From assembly GCA_027943245.1 (NCBI GenBank), contig JANDJZ010000147.1, positions 1 to 64,000 of the forward strand: DNA of 64,000 bases, read 5' to 3'. This document shows positions 23,268 to 34,797 of this stretch, in pieces. Positions within the stretch are counted from its first letter, which is position 1. Each line of letters begins with the position of its first letter. Made by a program: the position numbers and the translations under genes. The DNA comes from Acanthamoeba sp. SK_2022b. Lineage: Eukaryota; Discosea; Longamoebia; Acanthamoebidae. The notes below the pieces were generated by a model, which saw only the letters and a program-made list of their open reading frames with translations, did not search any database and was not told where the DNA came from.

Positions 23268-23849
23268 ATGAAGCTCAATACACGCGCTGTTGTTTCTCTC
23301 CTGATCCTCTTCGCTCTGAGAGCCTGGGCAGAGCCACGCGAATGCGGAGGCCAGGAATGGCAGCAGGAGCCAGAGCTGGGTTCGTTCTTCGCGGTGCCCC
23401 TGCACGGCACGTACATCGAAAGCTTCTACGATACGAAGCTTAAACTGTGCGAGTACACCAACGGCTACCTCACGGGCAGATACGGAGGACTCATGCAGAA
23501 CGGAACCGACTCTGGCGTTCGTGGTTCGCACGCACCACCACCCTCTCGTAATGTTTGCTTGACGCCAACCAAACTCACCATCATGATAGGATACGTGAGG
23601 GGCTTCAGAACGTTGTCGAAGGCCGCAGGTACCTGGACCGAGTTCTACCCCGACACCCAGACCTCCGACTCGGGGGCGTGGTGGGGTGACATTGATGAGG
23701 ACGGCGCCTTCTTCGACGGATCCGCCAGCGACGACCTCTTTCCCGGCATCTCCGCTTGGAGCTTCACACGCCAGAGCGCTTGCCAGTCCTTCTGCCCTGA
23801 AAACATCGACTACCGTTTCCCTCTGGTCGTGCCTTCCGCTAGCCCTTGA
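23268..23849 (+). CDS. Secreted protein of unknown family, tandem paralogue B
   Basis: Two exons (23268-23523 and 23590-23849, phase 1), with the same intron position as paralogue A. The signal peptide (LNTRAVVSLLILFALRAWAE) is followed by ELGSFFAVPLHGTYIESF, CEYTNGYLTGRYGG, GYVRGFRTLSKAAGTWTEFY, DSGAWWGDIDEDGAFFDGS and ACQSFCPENIDYRFPL. It is highly similar to paralogue A. Differences are concentrated just after the signal peptide and around the intron (an extra NGTDSGV segment, a possible N-glycosylation site). Family and function are unknown. Conservation of frame between copies supports both as real genes. Confidence 0.82.
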   Translation: MKLNTRAVVSLLILFALRAWAEPRECGGQEWQQEPELGSFFAVPLHGTYIESFYDTKLKLCEYTNGYLTGRYGGLMQNGTDSGVRGSHAPPPSRNVCLTPTKLTIMIGYVRGFRTLSKAAGTWTEFYPDTQTSDSGAWWGDIDEDGAFFDGSASDDLFPGISAWSFTRQSACQSFCPENIDYRFPLVVPSASP

Positions 23850-24017
23850 TCAACGACGCATGACTAGTGCACTCCGCCTGTCGCCGATCCCGGTTCTCAA
23901 CCAAAGACAGCAACATCGTTGCTTGCTAAACACTTGCATGCGAAAGAACACATCACTCTCTGTGTAACGCATGGCCCCTGTGTGCAACTTGCTGTTTCAC
24001 TCATTTGCGTCCGAAGC

Positions 24018-25748
24018 TCAGCCAAGGAGCACGTTGCGCAAAAAGGCGGCGTTGAACTTGGGGCAGGCCAGCTTGAGGAAGGCGTGGTCGCTCCTATGCG
24101 CGACTCTTCTCCCCTCTTCTGCTTCTTCGTCTGCTTCTTCACCATCTGTTTCCTCCCTGGCCCTGTTACTCTTGGTGGTGGTCTTGCCGGCCTCGCACGC
24201 CTCGCAGAAATCAAAGTCGGGGCACTGCATGCACTTCCACCTGTTTCACGAAGCAGTGTGTTGTAGAGATAGGAGGGAGGTTAGCCGACTACCAGTAATG
24301 AGCTCGTTGGGGACAGTGGCGCGGACCGTATGCCCCTGATGCTGCCCATGTTGCAGCCGTCGCAGAAATAGCCGATGTCCAGTACTGTTCACCAAACAAG
24401 ATGTCAGAGTTAGGCGTTGTGACATCGTCAAGTCTGCCCTCCAAATCACCACCAACACCGACACCGACACCAACACGAGTCCGAGTGGCGTACTGGGAAC
24501 CGAGCATTGGAAGTAGTCTCCCTTCTGCTCCTCTTCGAGCAGATCATAGCAGGCGAGGCAGCTGTGGCCCATCCTCGGTCAGCGCTCCCCTCTCCCAAGC
24601 GCTTAAGAAGGCGGCGTTCGTGGAGAGATAGAGATGGGGAGGAGGGAGGATGCCTGAACTTGTAGTAGACGGAGCTGGCGTAGCAGGGGCCCTGTATAAT
24701 CTCACCGCACTGGTTACACGGCCTGTCGCGCTCCGTAGTGACTGACGCGGAGAAACACACGCGTCAGTCATTCAACTATGCACGTCTGCACAGTAGAAGA
24801 GCGGGTGGAGAGCGTACAAGTGATGGGCCGTATGTCTTCACGAATCACAAAGCGTGCTGGCGCCAGCTCGCTCTCTGATTGCCCCCCCCCCCACACGCAC
24901 GCATACACACATCAATGCACGCACACGCACACGATGATGAGCGGTGGCGTGTCATCGTGTCAGACTGGACTAAGAGTTGGAAGGCCATACGCCGTACGCG
25001 CATCTTCAGGAGCAGGTGTTCGCGCGGATGGCTTCCCTCGCAGTTGTGGCAAAAGTAGTAGTCATGGTCGTTGCCGTCGTCGCGCTGCTTCTCCTGTTGC
25101 TGCTCTTCCACCTGCTTCTCCTCCTGCTGCTGGTGGTGGAGGTGAGGGCCGCCGTCTGAGGTCTCCTCGTCGCCGAAATCGAGGGCCGAGCCTGCTGCTG
25201 GTGCTGTGTTGTTGGCGGCGGCGGTCCGTGGGTTGGGCGCCTGGTCCAGTCGGCCGGAGCACGTCAGGCACTGGAAGAGGGGGCCGTCGATCGGCTCGCC
25301 GCGACACTGGGCACACCGCACCCGGTGGCACTTGCGCTCTTTTGCGTGAGAGAAGAGTGAGGCAGAGGCACCATGTGCTCGACGAGCCTCTCTAGTGAGG
25401 CAGAGTGCTTTGGGGGGGGGGGGTAAGGAAGGGCACCGAGGTTAAGCCAGGCTTGCTTCCATGAGGTGGCATGGTCGGCCTCGCACCAGGTCTCCTCCTC
25501 GCTCTGACCCTTTCGGTGGCCGGCTCGAGCCTGCACCATCCTGTGCCGCTCGCAACGCCGCCACGCCACACCACAGCTGTCAGTTGTTGTAGGAGGAGTT
25601 TGGGGGGGGGGGGGTTGTACGGGCGCCAGATGAATGGGCTGGTGGCGAGGGCGTAGGCCCACCTGTTGGCCACCGAGAAGGCCAGCACGTCAGGGGCGGG
25701 CAGGAAGTGGAGCACATGCGCCCACAGCTCGAGTGGCAGGTTCTCCAT
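24018..25748 (-). CDS. F-box protein with three ZZ-type zinc fingers
   Basis: Start ATG 25748 (MENLPLELWAHVLHFLPAPD) opens a clear F-box. Exon 2 (about 25569-25437) continues it (SEEETWCEADHATSWKQAWL). Then come three Cys-rich modules. ZZ1 (25338-24991) is atypical: CHRVRCAQCRGEPIDGPLFQ, C-x2-C at CLTCSG, and YFCHNCEGSHPREH, with a Gln/Glu-rich insert. ZZ2 (24741 to about 24500) has CNQCGEIIQGPCYASSVYYK then FSCLACYDLL. ZZ3 has YFCDGCNMGSIRGIRWKCMQ and CPDFDFCEACE, a near-canonical ZZ, then an acidic stretch and SDHAFLKL, with the stop at 24018. The intron at 24562-24653 fits only as GC-AG; other joints use GT. Its likely role is as an SCF adaptor whose ZZ fingers bind protein ligands; the substrate is unknown. 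Confidence 0.85.
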
Positions 25749-27964
25749 CTTTCGTGCTGTCAAATTTTGTTGTGCTGTAGGTTGGCAGCAAGTACAGTGC
25801 AGCACAGATGAAGGGGCACAGTATCACATCACTGGAGCCATAATTACCAAAACACATCTCCATTGCTTGAATATCCTGCCTTTTTTTCCACACTCAAAGT
25901 GAATACAACTTCAGTGCTGCATGGACTTCTCTGTGACGCTGTTGATGTGTCATGATGAGTTTCCTGCCTCCATATCATTGCAGAAAGCTCTTCTACTTCA
26001 CCAACACCTTGCATGGGGAGTTCCCAGGCTGTTTTAGGTGTTAATACACAGATTGCTGGTAAGGCATCACCTGGCTCTCAACAGGGGCTGTTGGTCCCAG
26101 TACAATCATGTTCACTGAAGTTTTCGTTTAACCAAATAGTTTTGTGTATGAAGCCTGTTATATTAAACTTATCATTGATGGTGTGCAGACACCTACAGGG
26201 TGGTGCACATGACAGATCCCATTGAGATGGGTGGGCTGATCTCTCTGCTCACACATGAGCACAGCTGGTGGCAGCCTCTGCAAATGGTCTTGGGCACTTT
26301 ACCAAATGTGTGCTCCAAGACTGAAGGAGGAGTTCAACAATATGGTATGTTGTCATAGCATACACATACACAGTGATATCGTCAGCTTCACTTTGTTTGA
26401 CCTTCAGTTTTCACCTATCTCTCCATCACTGTTTTTCCAGTGTGTACACATACACAATGTTCCTTCCAGCTCTATACATCATCTTCATAGGTAGTGCAAA
26501 CAAGTCCTTCACTTTCAACAACCAACTGCAACCTTGGTCAGGATATCATCAAGATTCCAAAACTGCAGGCCTATGCCCCTCTTTTTCCTCAAGTCATCCA
26601 GCCAAGTATGCCCCTTCAACACTTGTATTATCTTTTTCTAATCTATGTGAGGGAACAGGTTACCAGTACAAGTACCTTCTGCAGGCCTATACAACTCTGG
26701 CTTCTCCTGAAAAGCGCAGCGTCCTCAACTACAGTCCTCTTTGTGGAACTCCAATGCTGCCCTGCTTTGAGCTTAATTACAGCAACCACATCCACATGTC
26801 TGCTCGCAAGCCAGCCAAACCCAAGCACAAGCTCATCAACAACACCATCAATAGCCTTCTCTTTTTCAGAAATGCAACTGACATCACTAAATGGCTTGGT
26901 GCTTTAGAGGCAATTTCCTCTAGCCAACAGACCACTCCTCCACAATCCCAACTTTGGTATGCTACTGCTCAATGCATCTTCCATGCATTTCATTTCACTG
27001 TGTATATTTGTGATGCCAGGAACGCTCTTTGCACCTGCCTTCTTTGGAACCTATGTGCAAGCTTTCCTGTTCAAGATCTGATTGTTCACCTGAAAAGCAC
27101 AAGAAGCACCACTGGAGCACCCATGACACTGACTTTCAGGAGAAGTGCAGTGGCAAGAAGAAGGAGAGGACGCCTTCCCCAGAAGGATGCTAGGGGAAGC
27201 AAGTCCCAAATGCGCCATTAGTCTTCCTCATCCTCCTCTTCTTCCACTTCTTCCTACAAGCACCAAGATAGGGAGGAGGAGGAAGATCTCTTCAATGAAG
27301 ATGAGCATGAGACCTCCCTGTCTGAGGACTCTGACTGTGATGTGAAACTTGCATTTGAAAATACAGCCTTACTTGTTTTTATTCCAATAAGAACAAAGGT
27401 GTCCCTTTGCCACCTGTTCCAGTTGATCCCTTGTGCTGCAAGCACATCAACAATTGAAGCTTCATATCTGCCTTTATCTGTCCCTTTGCCCAAACAGGAG
27501 ATCTAAAAATTCCTATCCTAACAGAATCAATATTTGATATTTTTAGCAATAGCATATCAGGAGTTCTCAAAATATTACCTCATCTAATTCACTTTTGTTA
27601 AAATTTTAAAAATTAAAAATGCTTTCTCAAATATGCATATGATGACCTAAACTCAATTCTTTGCTCAAAATAGGTTTTGAAAACTGATTGGCCGGCTTTT
27701 GGAGTCATCCATCGGAACTCCAAACAATCAACAAAGAAAAGGGCCTAATGCGCCAATCGGAACCCATCGTAAACGAGGTTGTCGAGGAAAGGAAGCCGAC
27801 GACGGAGTTGAGATCGATACGCGATTGGTTCCTTCGCCACCAAGCGCCGGAACCAATCGCGCACTTGTGCACATGCGGCGAACCACTCGGGTGTTTGCGC
27901 GGTGAGACAAGTATACTTGCATTCCACCAACAAACCAATACACTTTTACGCTCTCACCCCCACC
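25749..27964. other. AT-richer insert without a supported gene
   Basis: Base composition changes abruptly to AT-richer sequence between the F-box/ZZ start and the ABCG gene. Frames at 26255, 26373 and 26494 overlap, carry no known domain and are shared in broken form with 51.2-52.4 kb, so this is a dispersed repeat family. The last about 300 bp should include the ABCG promoter. Confidence 0.6.
26494..27345 (+). repeat. Dispersed AT-rich repeat family, copy 1
   Basis: It matches 51470-52410 over most of its length, with frameshifts between copies. Shared peptide blocks are NLCEGTGYQ, LASPEKR, VLNYSPLCGTPMLPCFELNY and KPAKPKHKLINNT, followed by a basic/Ser-rich tail (KERTPSP). Different frames are open in the two copies, so both look decayed. 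The encoded family is not recognised. Confidence 0.75.
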
Positions 27965-30740
27965 ATGTCCCACAGCACCGAGCTCTCCGTGATCCAGGAG
28001 AACATAGACAGCGTCGACAGCATGAGCGACTCCGACAGCCATGACCTCGAAGAAGGGGGGAGGCATTTGGACCGGGCCATCACTCCGATAGGCATTTCGT
28101 GGTCCAGCCTGGGCTACAAGGTGGCCACCAAGCCCGAGGGCAAGCGATTTGCCGTGAAGAAGACAGTGAAGCGATTCCTATTGAAAGATCTGCACGGGAC
28201 CATACTTCCAGGCGAGTTGACGTGTATCATGGGGCCGTCTGGTACGCACAGGTGACCACAAACATCAACCTTGACACTGATTGTTGTATTCCGGCAGGTG
28301 CGGGCAAGACTACTTTGCTCAACACTCTGATCGGCAAGAACAGCGGAGGGAAGCAAGTTGGCCAGGTACACGTCAATGGCACCTCACGAAAGAAGCTAGG
28401 ACGGGCGTGGAAGCGATTGAGCGCCTACGTGACCCAGGACGACATCCTTTCCCCCAACCTCACCCCACGGTTCGTGTAGCACGCTTTTACTCATTAGTTT
28501 TGGTTCAACTCGTGCACCATCACATTTATCTTTCTGTTGCTTGATATTCACCCATTACTGTTGTCTTGCGCAGGGAGGAGCTATGGTTCTCTGCACGTCT
28601 GCGAGTGGACCGACCGGGGTCGGAGGTGAAGCAACGGGTCGAGGAGCTGATCGAGGAGCTGGGTCTGTCGGGGTGCGGCAACAGTCGCATCGGCAACGTC
28701 GAGCGAAGGGGCATCTCTGGCGGCCAGCGCAAGCGGGCCTCCATCGGCGTTGAGATGATCACCGACCCGTCAGTGCTTTTCCTAGATGAGCCCACCTCCG
28801 GCCTGGACTACTCCACCTCCTACACGCTCGTAGAGACTCTCAAGAACTTGGCCGCCAAGGGCCGCACCATCGTCAGCACCATTCACCAGCCCAGGTGCGT
28901 TCTCCTCTTACCCGATCCACGGCCGACAGCGAATAGCAGACCTGACCACCCATCAATTCAGCACCGACATCTTCAGGATGTTTGACAAGCTCATCCTCAT
29001 GTGTGAGGGACATATCATTTACTCGGGTACTCCAAGGCACACCAAGTCTGACTGCAATCGCGGCCTGACCGATGAGTGTGCTATATCCGCAGGACCGACT
29101 GCTGATGTGGTGTCCTACTTTGCCGACCTCGGTTACCCCTGCCCGCAGTACACCAACCCGGCCGAGTACATCAGTGCGGACTCACAGACACTCTTTCTGC
29201 CGCTGCGGTCGTGACCACTCACTTGAACCTTGTGTTGCTCTACCTCAGTGAACCTGGCCAAGATCGACAGCTACATCGGGTCCAAGGAGGAGGGCGTGGA
29301 GCGGGTCAGGCGCCTGGTGAACGCCTACCGAACCAAGCACGGACTGCGCAAGCTCACGGCAAGTGAGGAGCCCAACTTTGCTTCCGACAATGAGGACAGC
29401 TCGGCCGACCTGCTCCACGACAAGTCGGAGCTATCCTCTTCCGACGTGCAGACCCACGCAAAGAAACACGCACTGTACGATGACGAGGACGACAACGTCG
29501 ACGCCACCGGTCACAAGGAGTTAGGGGAACCCGACGCGCAAGGCGCGAGCCAGAGGGGCTTGGGCGAGGTGACCGCGCTTGACAAGAGCGAGTTCAATTC
29601 GGGCAGCAAACCGTCGAGCCTTCTGCGGTTGGCGCTGGTGCTCTACCGCACGTTCCTAGAGAGGCTGAGGGAGCCCATCAGCACCTACATTCACGTCATC
29701 CAGACCATCTTCCTCGCCGTTGTCGTGGGAGTCATCTACCTGCGCGTTGGAGACGAAAACGACCGCACGAGCATCGACGTACAGTCCCTTTCCTAGCACC
29801 GTTCATTTGTGAGGTCAACGGTGCTGAGAGGTTCCGTTGACTAATACAGGATAGGAAGGGAGCGCTCTTCTTCGTGGTTACGAACGAGTGTATCGACACG
29901 TTGATGTCCATGGTCATGCTATTCCACACAGAGCGGCTGATATACATCAAGGAGCACTCGGCCGGGGCGTACGGCACCTTCCTCTACTTCGTGGCCAAGA
30001 GCGTTGCCCAGCTGCCCTTCCTTGCCGCCTACCCCGTTCTCTTTTCGTGCATTGCTTACTGGATGGCACGCCTCCCCATCATCACCTTTATCTACTTCGT
30101 CACTAACCTCCTAGTCGTGTACAGGTGGGATTCCAGGCCGAAGCTGACAGGTTTTTCATCTTCGTAGCGGCGATGATCATGGTCACCCTCGTCTCGGCCT
30201 CGCTTGCCACAGCACTGAGCGCTTCGACGCCCAACTTGGACGCGGCCATGGGTAGGCCACCACCAGGATGCCTTGCACCAACTTCAGAGACCTGACCTTT
30301 TTCCGATGCGTGCAGCGCTCTTGCCGGCCGCCTTCATCCCGTTCACCATCTTCAGCGGCCTCCTGGTGAGCGAGGACAGCGTGCCGTCGTGGGTGAGGTG
30401 GATCAAGTATTTCAGCTTATTCAAGTACGGCTTCCAAATCCTCACTATCAACGAATTCAAGGGACTCGAGTTCACCTGCAAGCCCTCCGAGGCCACCAAC
30501 GGCAGCTGCCTCTTCAACAGTACGCTGTCTTCTCCTTGTTGTTGTGGCGCTGCGGTGGTTGCCATCCCTCACTCCTATTAATTACCAACCGCAGCTGGCC
30601 AAGATGTGCTGGACGACATGCACCTAGATCGGGAGGAGAACAGCATCTGGGCCAGCTTCCTGTTCCTCTTCATGCAACTGGCCTTGTGGAACGTGATAGC
30701 CTACCTCGGCCTGCGCTTCACCGCTGGCCGAAAGAAGTGA
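27965..30740 (+). CDS. ABCG-family half-transporter (White/ABCG1-like)
   Basis: An ATP-driven membrane exporter half-molecule with the ABCG order, nucleotide-binding domain then membrane domain. It starts at ATG 27965. Walker A GPSGAGKTTLL is split by an intron after GPSG. Then AYVTQDDILSPNLTPR, the ABC signature RRGISGGQRKR, Walker B VLFLDEPTSGLD and the H-loop STIHQP. A long acidic linker (about 29.34-29.56 kb) precedes membrane helices: YIHVIQTIFLAVVVGVIYL, SVAQLPFLAAYPVLFSCIAY, FIFVAAMIMVTLVSASLATA, and ASFLFLFMQLALWNVIAYLG near the end. The EFKGLEFTC motif of the ABCG1 group is present. About nine introns; stop at 30740. Dimer partner and substrate (often sterols or lipids in the family) are unknown. 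Confidence 0.95.
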
Positions 30741-31168
30741 GGTCGGCTGCGTAGTCAGCCTGTTGTACATAACTTGGATAACGCCAAGATGGAGTTATAT
30801 TCACGTAGCAGCCCTTTCGTTCTTTGGTGCTCAAGGCCCTCTTGTCTCTCTCAGACCTGGCGGCACGAGCTTGGAGGACGTTTTACCCTCTGCGCCTCCG
30901 CTAAGCCTATTGCGCTGGGCCGCTGGCGTGTGTTCAACCACTAAGCGCCCGGCCTTCTGGCCAAATGTCCAAGATTCAGGACCAAACGACTGGCACAAAG
31001 TGCAAAGCGTACATTTGGTAAACATTTATTGTTTGCCTGGGTTGTTATGTGCTTATGAGCTCTAAATTGATGGCGGGTTGTGGATCTTGAACATCCGTCC
31101 GTTTTCTACCCGAGTTCTAGAGCATGGTGGAAGAAAGAAGGCTTGTGGGGGGGATAGGAAGGGATGGC
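30741..31168. other. Convergent 3' flanks
   Basis: This is the region between the ABCG stop (+) and the SKP1 stop (-). It should contain both polyadenylation regions. A 100-codon frame at 30763 has no recognisable features. Confidence 0.5.
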
Positions 31169-31733
31169 TTACAAGTCCATGCACCATTCGTTCTCCTTGC
31201 GGATCTGCTCCTCCTCCTCGGGGGTGAAATCGTTCTTGATGTTGAAGGTCTTCCTGATGTCCTCGGGCGACTTGCCCTTGATCATGTTGGCCACAGTCTT
31301 ACACGTGAGGTCGAGAAGGGGCTTAATGTCGAGGTAGTTGGCGGCAAGGATGAGCTCGAAGAGAGTGGGCTGATCGACCTCGCAGAACTCCTTGTCCCAC
31401 GGGATGATGTCATCAGTCCTCTTCTCGTCCTTCTTCTCATCCGAAGGAGCGTCAGGGTTAGCGTGGTGGTACTTGGCCCACTCGATCACCTGCCAGTACA
31501 ACGAAATTGTGCCGTTAGCCACCTCGCTAATCACAGCGTTTACAAGAGGCCATTTTGTGAAAGAAATGACGCACCTTGGCGAGGATCTTGCCAGTGACGT
31601 TGGGAAGGGGAATGGGGGCATCGCTGTCAGCATCAACGTCGTCGAGCATGTGCTTGACAGTGACGCTCATCTCGGCGATTTCCCTGGGGACCTCGAACAC
31701 CTGTTCATCAGAGCTCTCGAGCTTGACCGACAT
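31169..31733 (-). CDS. skp1: SKP1, adaptor subunit of SCF ubiquitin ligases
   Basis: 159 residues in two exons (31733-31575 and 31489-31169), the usual SKP1 length. The N-terminal BTB/POZ fold reads [20 protein letters not shown] and MLDDVD. The F-box-binding C-terminal part reads [60 protein letters not shown] and ends EWCMDL. It links F-box proteins to cullin 1. Two potential partners (13.4-16.5 kb and 24-25.7 kb) lie in this window. Confidence 0.97.
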
Positions 31734-33868
31734 TGTGTGATGATTTTTGCGGGAGTGGGAAAGGTGGATGCGGTGTGGCGGACGGCTGGAAGATAAATCA
31801 GCTGGGCTACGAAACGCGCAAGTGCCACTCTGTCTTCCGCGAAGTTTACGCCCGAGAGTTTTTTTTAAGAAGGCTGTGCAGTGAAAGTTGTATTTCCCTT
31901 GGAATTAACATGCTTAACTCCTGATCTCCGGTGGTATGTCGCAGCACAGATTTTTTTAGCACATGGACCCATCTTCAGACTGTGAGAAGAAGAGGTATAC
32001 TTTAGTGTTAGGGTTGTTGCTTGGTTTCTGGCTTTTTTTTGTACTTGAATTAACCACCATGATTAGTAATATGCTGGCTTTCAGTATCAGAGCTTTTTGT
32101 TGGCCAGAGTTGTAACCACAGTACATGACACAAGATGGGAGCAAGATTAAGTGGCTATCTGATCTTGTATATTTACATAATGATCATAGAAGGCAACAAG
32201 CTTGTGGTAAGAGAGCAAGGAAAGTGCTTGGACGACAAGCTGAGGCTTCTCAAAATGGGTGTGAACTCCAAAGCTCTCATTTGGGAAGATAAATTACCTT
32301 TGGTCAACAAAGGAACTCATTTTTTTAACCAATCCAGATATATCTATCTATTTTTCTCTGCCATTTATACCTGCACCTCTTTCACCGGATAGGCACTATC
32401 TGGTCCTTCTTGCCATTGATTCTTGGCAGTGTATTTGATACATATGCACATGATGAGGATGCAGCCCTCAATTCATCATACTGCAGTAGCAAGCCCAGCA
32501 ATACACTGTATGACCAACTGCTTTTCTGACAATAAAAGATCATACGTTATCCCTTTTGGGTACCCTGGCACAAAATCATCCTGCAAGCAATTCAAAGCAG
32601 AACAATGGCATAACATCACATTGTGTGGATGTGGTTTGTGGGGTTTTCCACATGAGCTGACATTGACATCCAGCCGAATGTCAGACTCTTAGGACATTCT
32701 ATTGCTTGATATTGGCATCAGAGCAATGGGGATGAACAGCTTGACGCAGGTAAAGGAGCTCTTTAGGACCCTATACACATAGGCAAAGAAACAAAATAAA
32801 ATGGGAACATATTGAGTTATGTGTGTTTATCATTGTATTCACCAGATGATGATGAATTGGATGCACTGTGATCGATGTGTGTTGGAGTATTAGATTATGT
32901 ATAAGCAGGCTATTTTTTGGTGAAGCAGGTGCATGAGCGTTATGTATGCATATGTGATGGTAGAGGAGAGAAATGCCAAGAAGACCATCACATGCTCATA
33001 AATGATCAGATGGCAAGACATAATTTTACAGCCTGGAAGTTCACAGTTTCAGGTGATGATCCATTCAGGGTTTCAGGTGATGTATCACCCATTCAAAGGT
33101 TTCTCTCCCTTCCATTTATGTCTAAGCATGACAACACCAAACTGAAAACTGACCAGTTTGCAATATTTTACAAAAATACGCAGAGAACAGCCTCAACTAT
33201 GACCCTCTGGGTAAACATCATCCCCACTCTTCCTTTCATCCATCTCAAGTATGCTTCTCTACATCAAGATTGGCAAGTTGTCTGTCTGTACACCACCTTG
33301 ACAAACTCTACTTTCTTGACTTGTTACCATTGTCTGGCAGTTTTTCATTGTTGACAATGCAAGCATCCACTTCAGTGGCCATACATGGGAGCTCATCACT
33401 GCTCTTCTCAATGTGGTGGGGGTCAGCTACCACTTCCCACCAACATCCTTGTCAAAGATTTGTTTTGCAATTACTGCTCCCCTCCAATTTGATGTTACAT
33501 GCCTTCAGCAATGTGAGCTACAGGGATATTGTAAAACAAAGTGCACCCCTGGTTGCTCCAGGGGTTAACTTTTGACTTACTTTTTAACTTAATCTAACCT
33601 TAGTGAAGTAAACTTTGGCCTGATAAAAAATAGAGCAGTACTGCACAGCAATAATGGAGCACAAGAATGATCAGTGGAAAAAGCCTTTCATGCCCTTGCT
33701 AAATGTTAATAGGGCAAAGGGTAAGAGGTGCCCTTGTTGACGTGCAAATGCACCACCAACACTGGGCAAGGCTACCATTACTGGTGAGGTGCTTTTTTTT
33801 TAACTAACTATTTTCTTTTGAGCCAACGTGGGCAAACAGCAGGCCCAAGTTGGAAAGAGGCAGGACTT
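31734..33868. other. AT-rich repeat region with transposon relics
   Basis: No intact gene is seen. It contains a transposase-like fragment (33338-33560) and a segment at about 32915-33020 related to 55335-55445. The remainder is low-complexity AT-rich sequence with frequent stops. The rightmost bases are the 3' flank of the gene ending at 33869; the first about 150 bp should hold the SKP1 promoter. Confidence 0.55.
33338..33560 (+). pseudogene. Possible relic of a DDE transposase (Tc1/mariner-IS630-like)
   Basis: The frame from 33338 reads QFFIVDNASIHFSGHTWELI then ALLNVVGVSYHFPPTS. This fits the second catalytic-Asp region of DDE_3-type transposases (hydrophobics-DNA-x2-H, then LP/FPPxS). 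The expected LNPIE continuation is absent and neighbouring frames are broken. It could be a chance match; inverted repeats were not found around it. Confidence 0.4.
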
Positions 33869-34797
33869 TCAGCCCTCGACGGTGTTGTACATGAGGGGAT
33901 CAACAATGATGAGGTACAGTGCGACTGTCTTAAGATCATGGAATGTGAAACCTGCGTACAGGTATGTTCAGTGGCAGGGACCACGCCAAGAGAGGGTGTA
34001 GCAAGAAGGATACCTTCGAACTGGCCGATGAAGGAGCAGTCCTGGCCCTTACACTCACCTGTGTTCTCCATCTCGCACACAATGCTGCCCACCTGGTCCC
34101 TGACCTGGATCACAACAAAACTCAGGCACCCCATTCTCGCCAAGTAGAGGGAGAATGCGTTACCCAGGCATGGCCAAAATCGACCTCACCAATCTGCTTG
34201 TCGTCCTTGTCGAGGATCTGCTCCTCGAGGAGACTGCCCCAGAACGACTCATCCGGGCCACCCACCGTCCAGTCGGTGAAGTTGATGTACCCTGCACGAG
34301 GAAGGGTGAATTACCTGCACGTTAGCCGCCAGGCGCCCGCACCAGCAAGCAGCCCGGGACACGCACCAATAACGCGACCAAACTTGTCCGTGCAGGTGCC
34401 GTCGTCTGTGATGAATGAACGGAGGTCGCGGCAGCGATCCAGAATCTTCAGGCGCACACCAGACGTAGGCACCTCGACCAACTTTGGCTCTGTGCGTTAA
34501 AATTAAAATTAATAAAAACAAAATAACAAAGAAGATGTTTTTAATGTGGCTGTAATACTCGACCCAATATTGAGGGGAGGCACCTGGCTTGGGGGCGGGG
34601 GCGGCCCTGGGCACGGCAGGACGAGGGGCGGCCTTGGGCACGGCGGTGGAGGCGACAGGCACGAAAGAGCGGACGGTCGGGTCCGCGATGGACGGCGACC
34701 AGCAGCCACGGAACTTGGGCTTCTCCTTGGCGAGCTTGTAGCGATCGTAGATAGGCGGGGCTCCATTGCTGCTGTAGTTAGCTGGAAGGGCCGCCAT
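33869..34797 (-). CDS. Conserved-looking protein of unknown function, about 200 aa
   Basis: The start is ATG 34797 (MAALPANYSSNGAPPIYDRY). Exon 1 ends in a Pro/Ala-rich linker (AAPRPAVPRAAPAPKPG). Later exons join in phase: PKLVEVPTSGVRLKILDRCR, SFITDDGTCTDKFGRVIGYI, NFTDWTVGGPDESFWGSLLE, DKDDKQIGEVRDQVGSIVCE, ENTGECKGQDCSFIGQFEG and a last exon FTFHDLKTVALYLIIVDPLM to the stop at 33869. No signal peptide or membrane helix is seen. The domain after the linker has a regular beta-like pattern, but I do not recognise it. It is divergent from alpha-SNAP (starts 191 bp apart). Confidence 0.7.
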
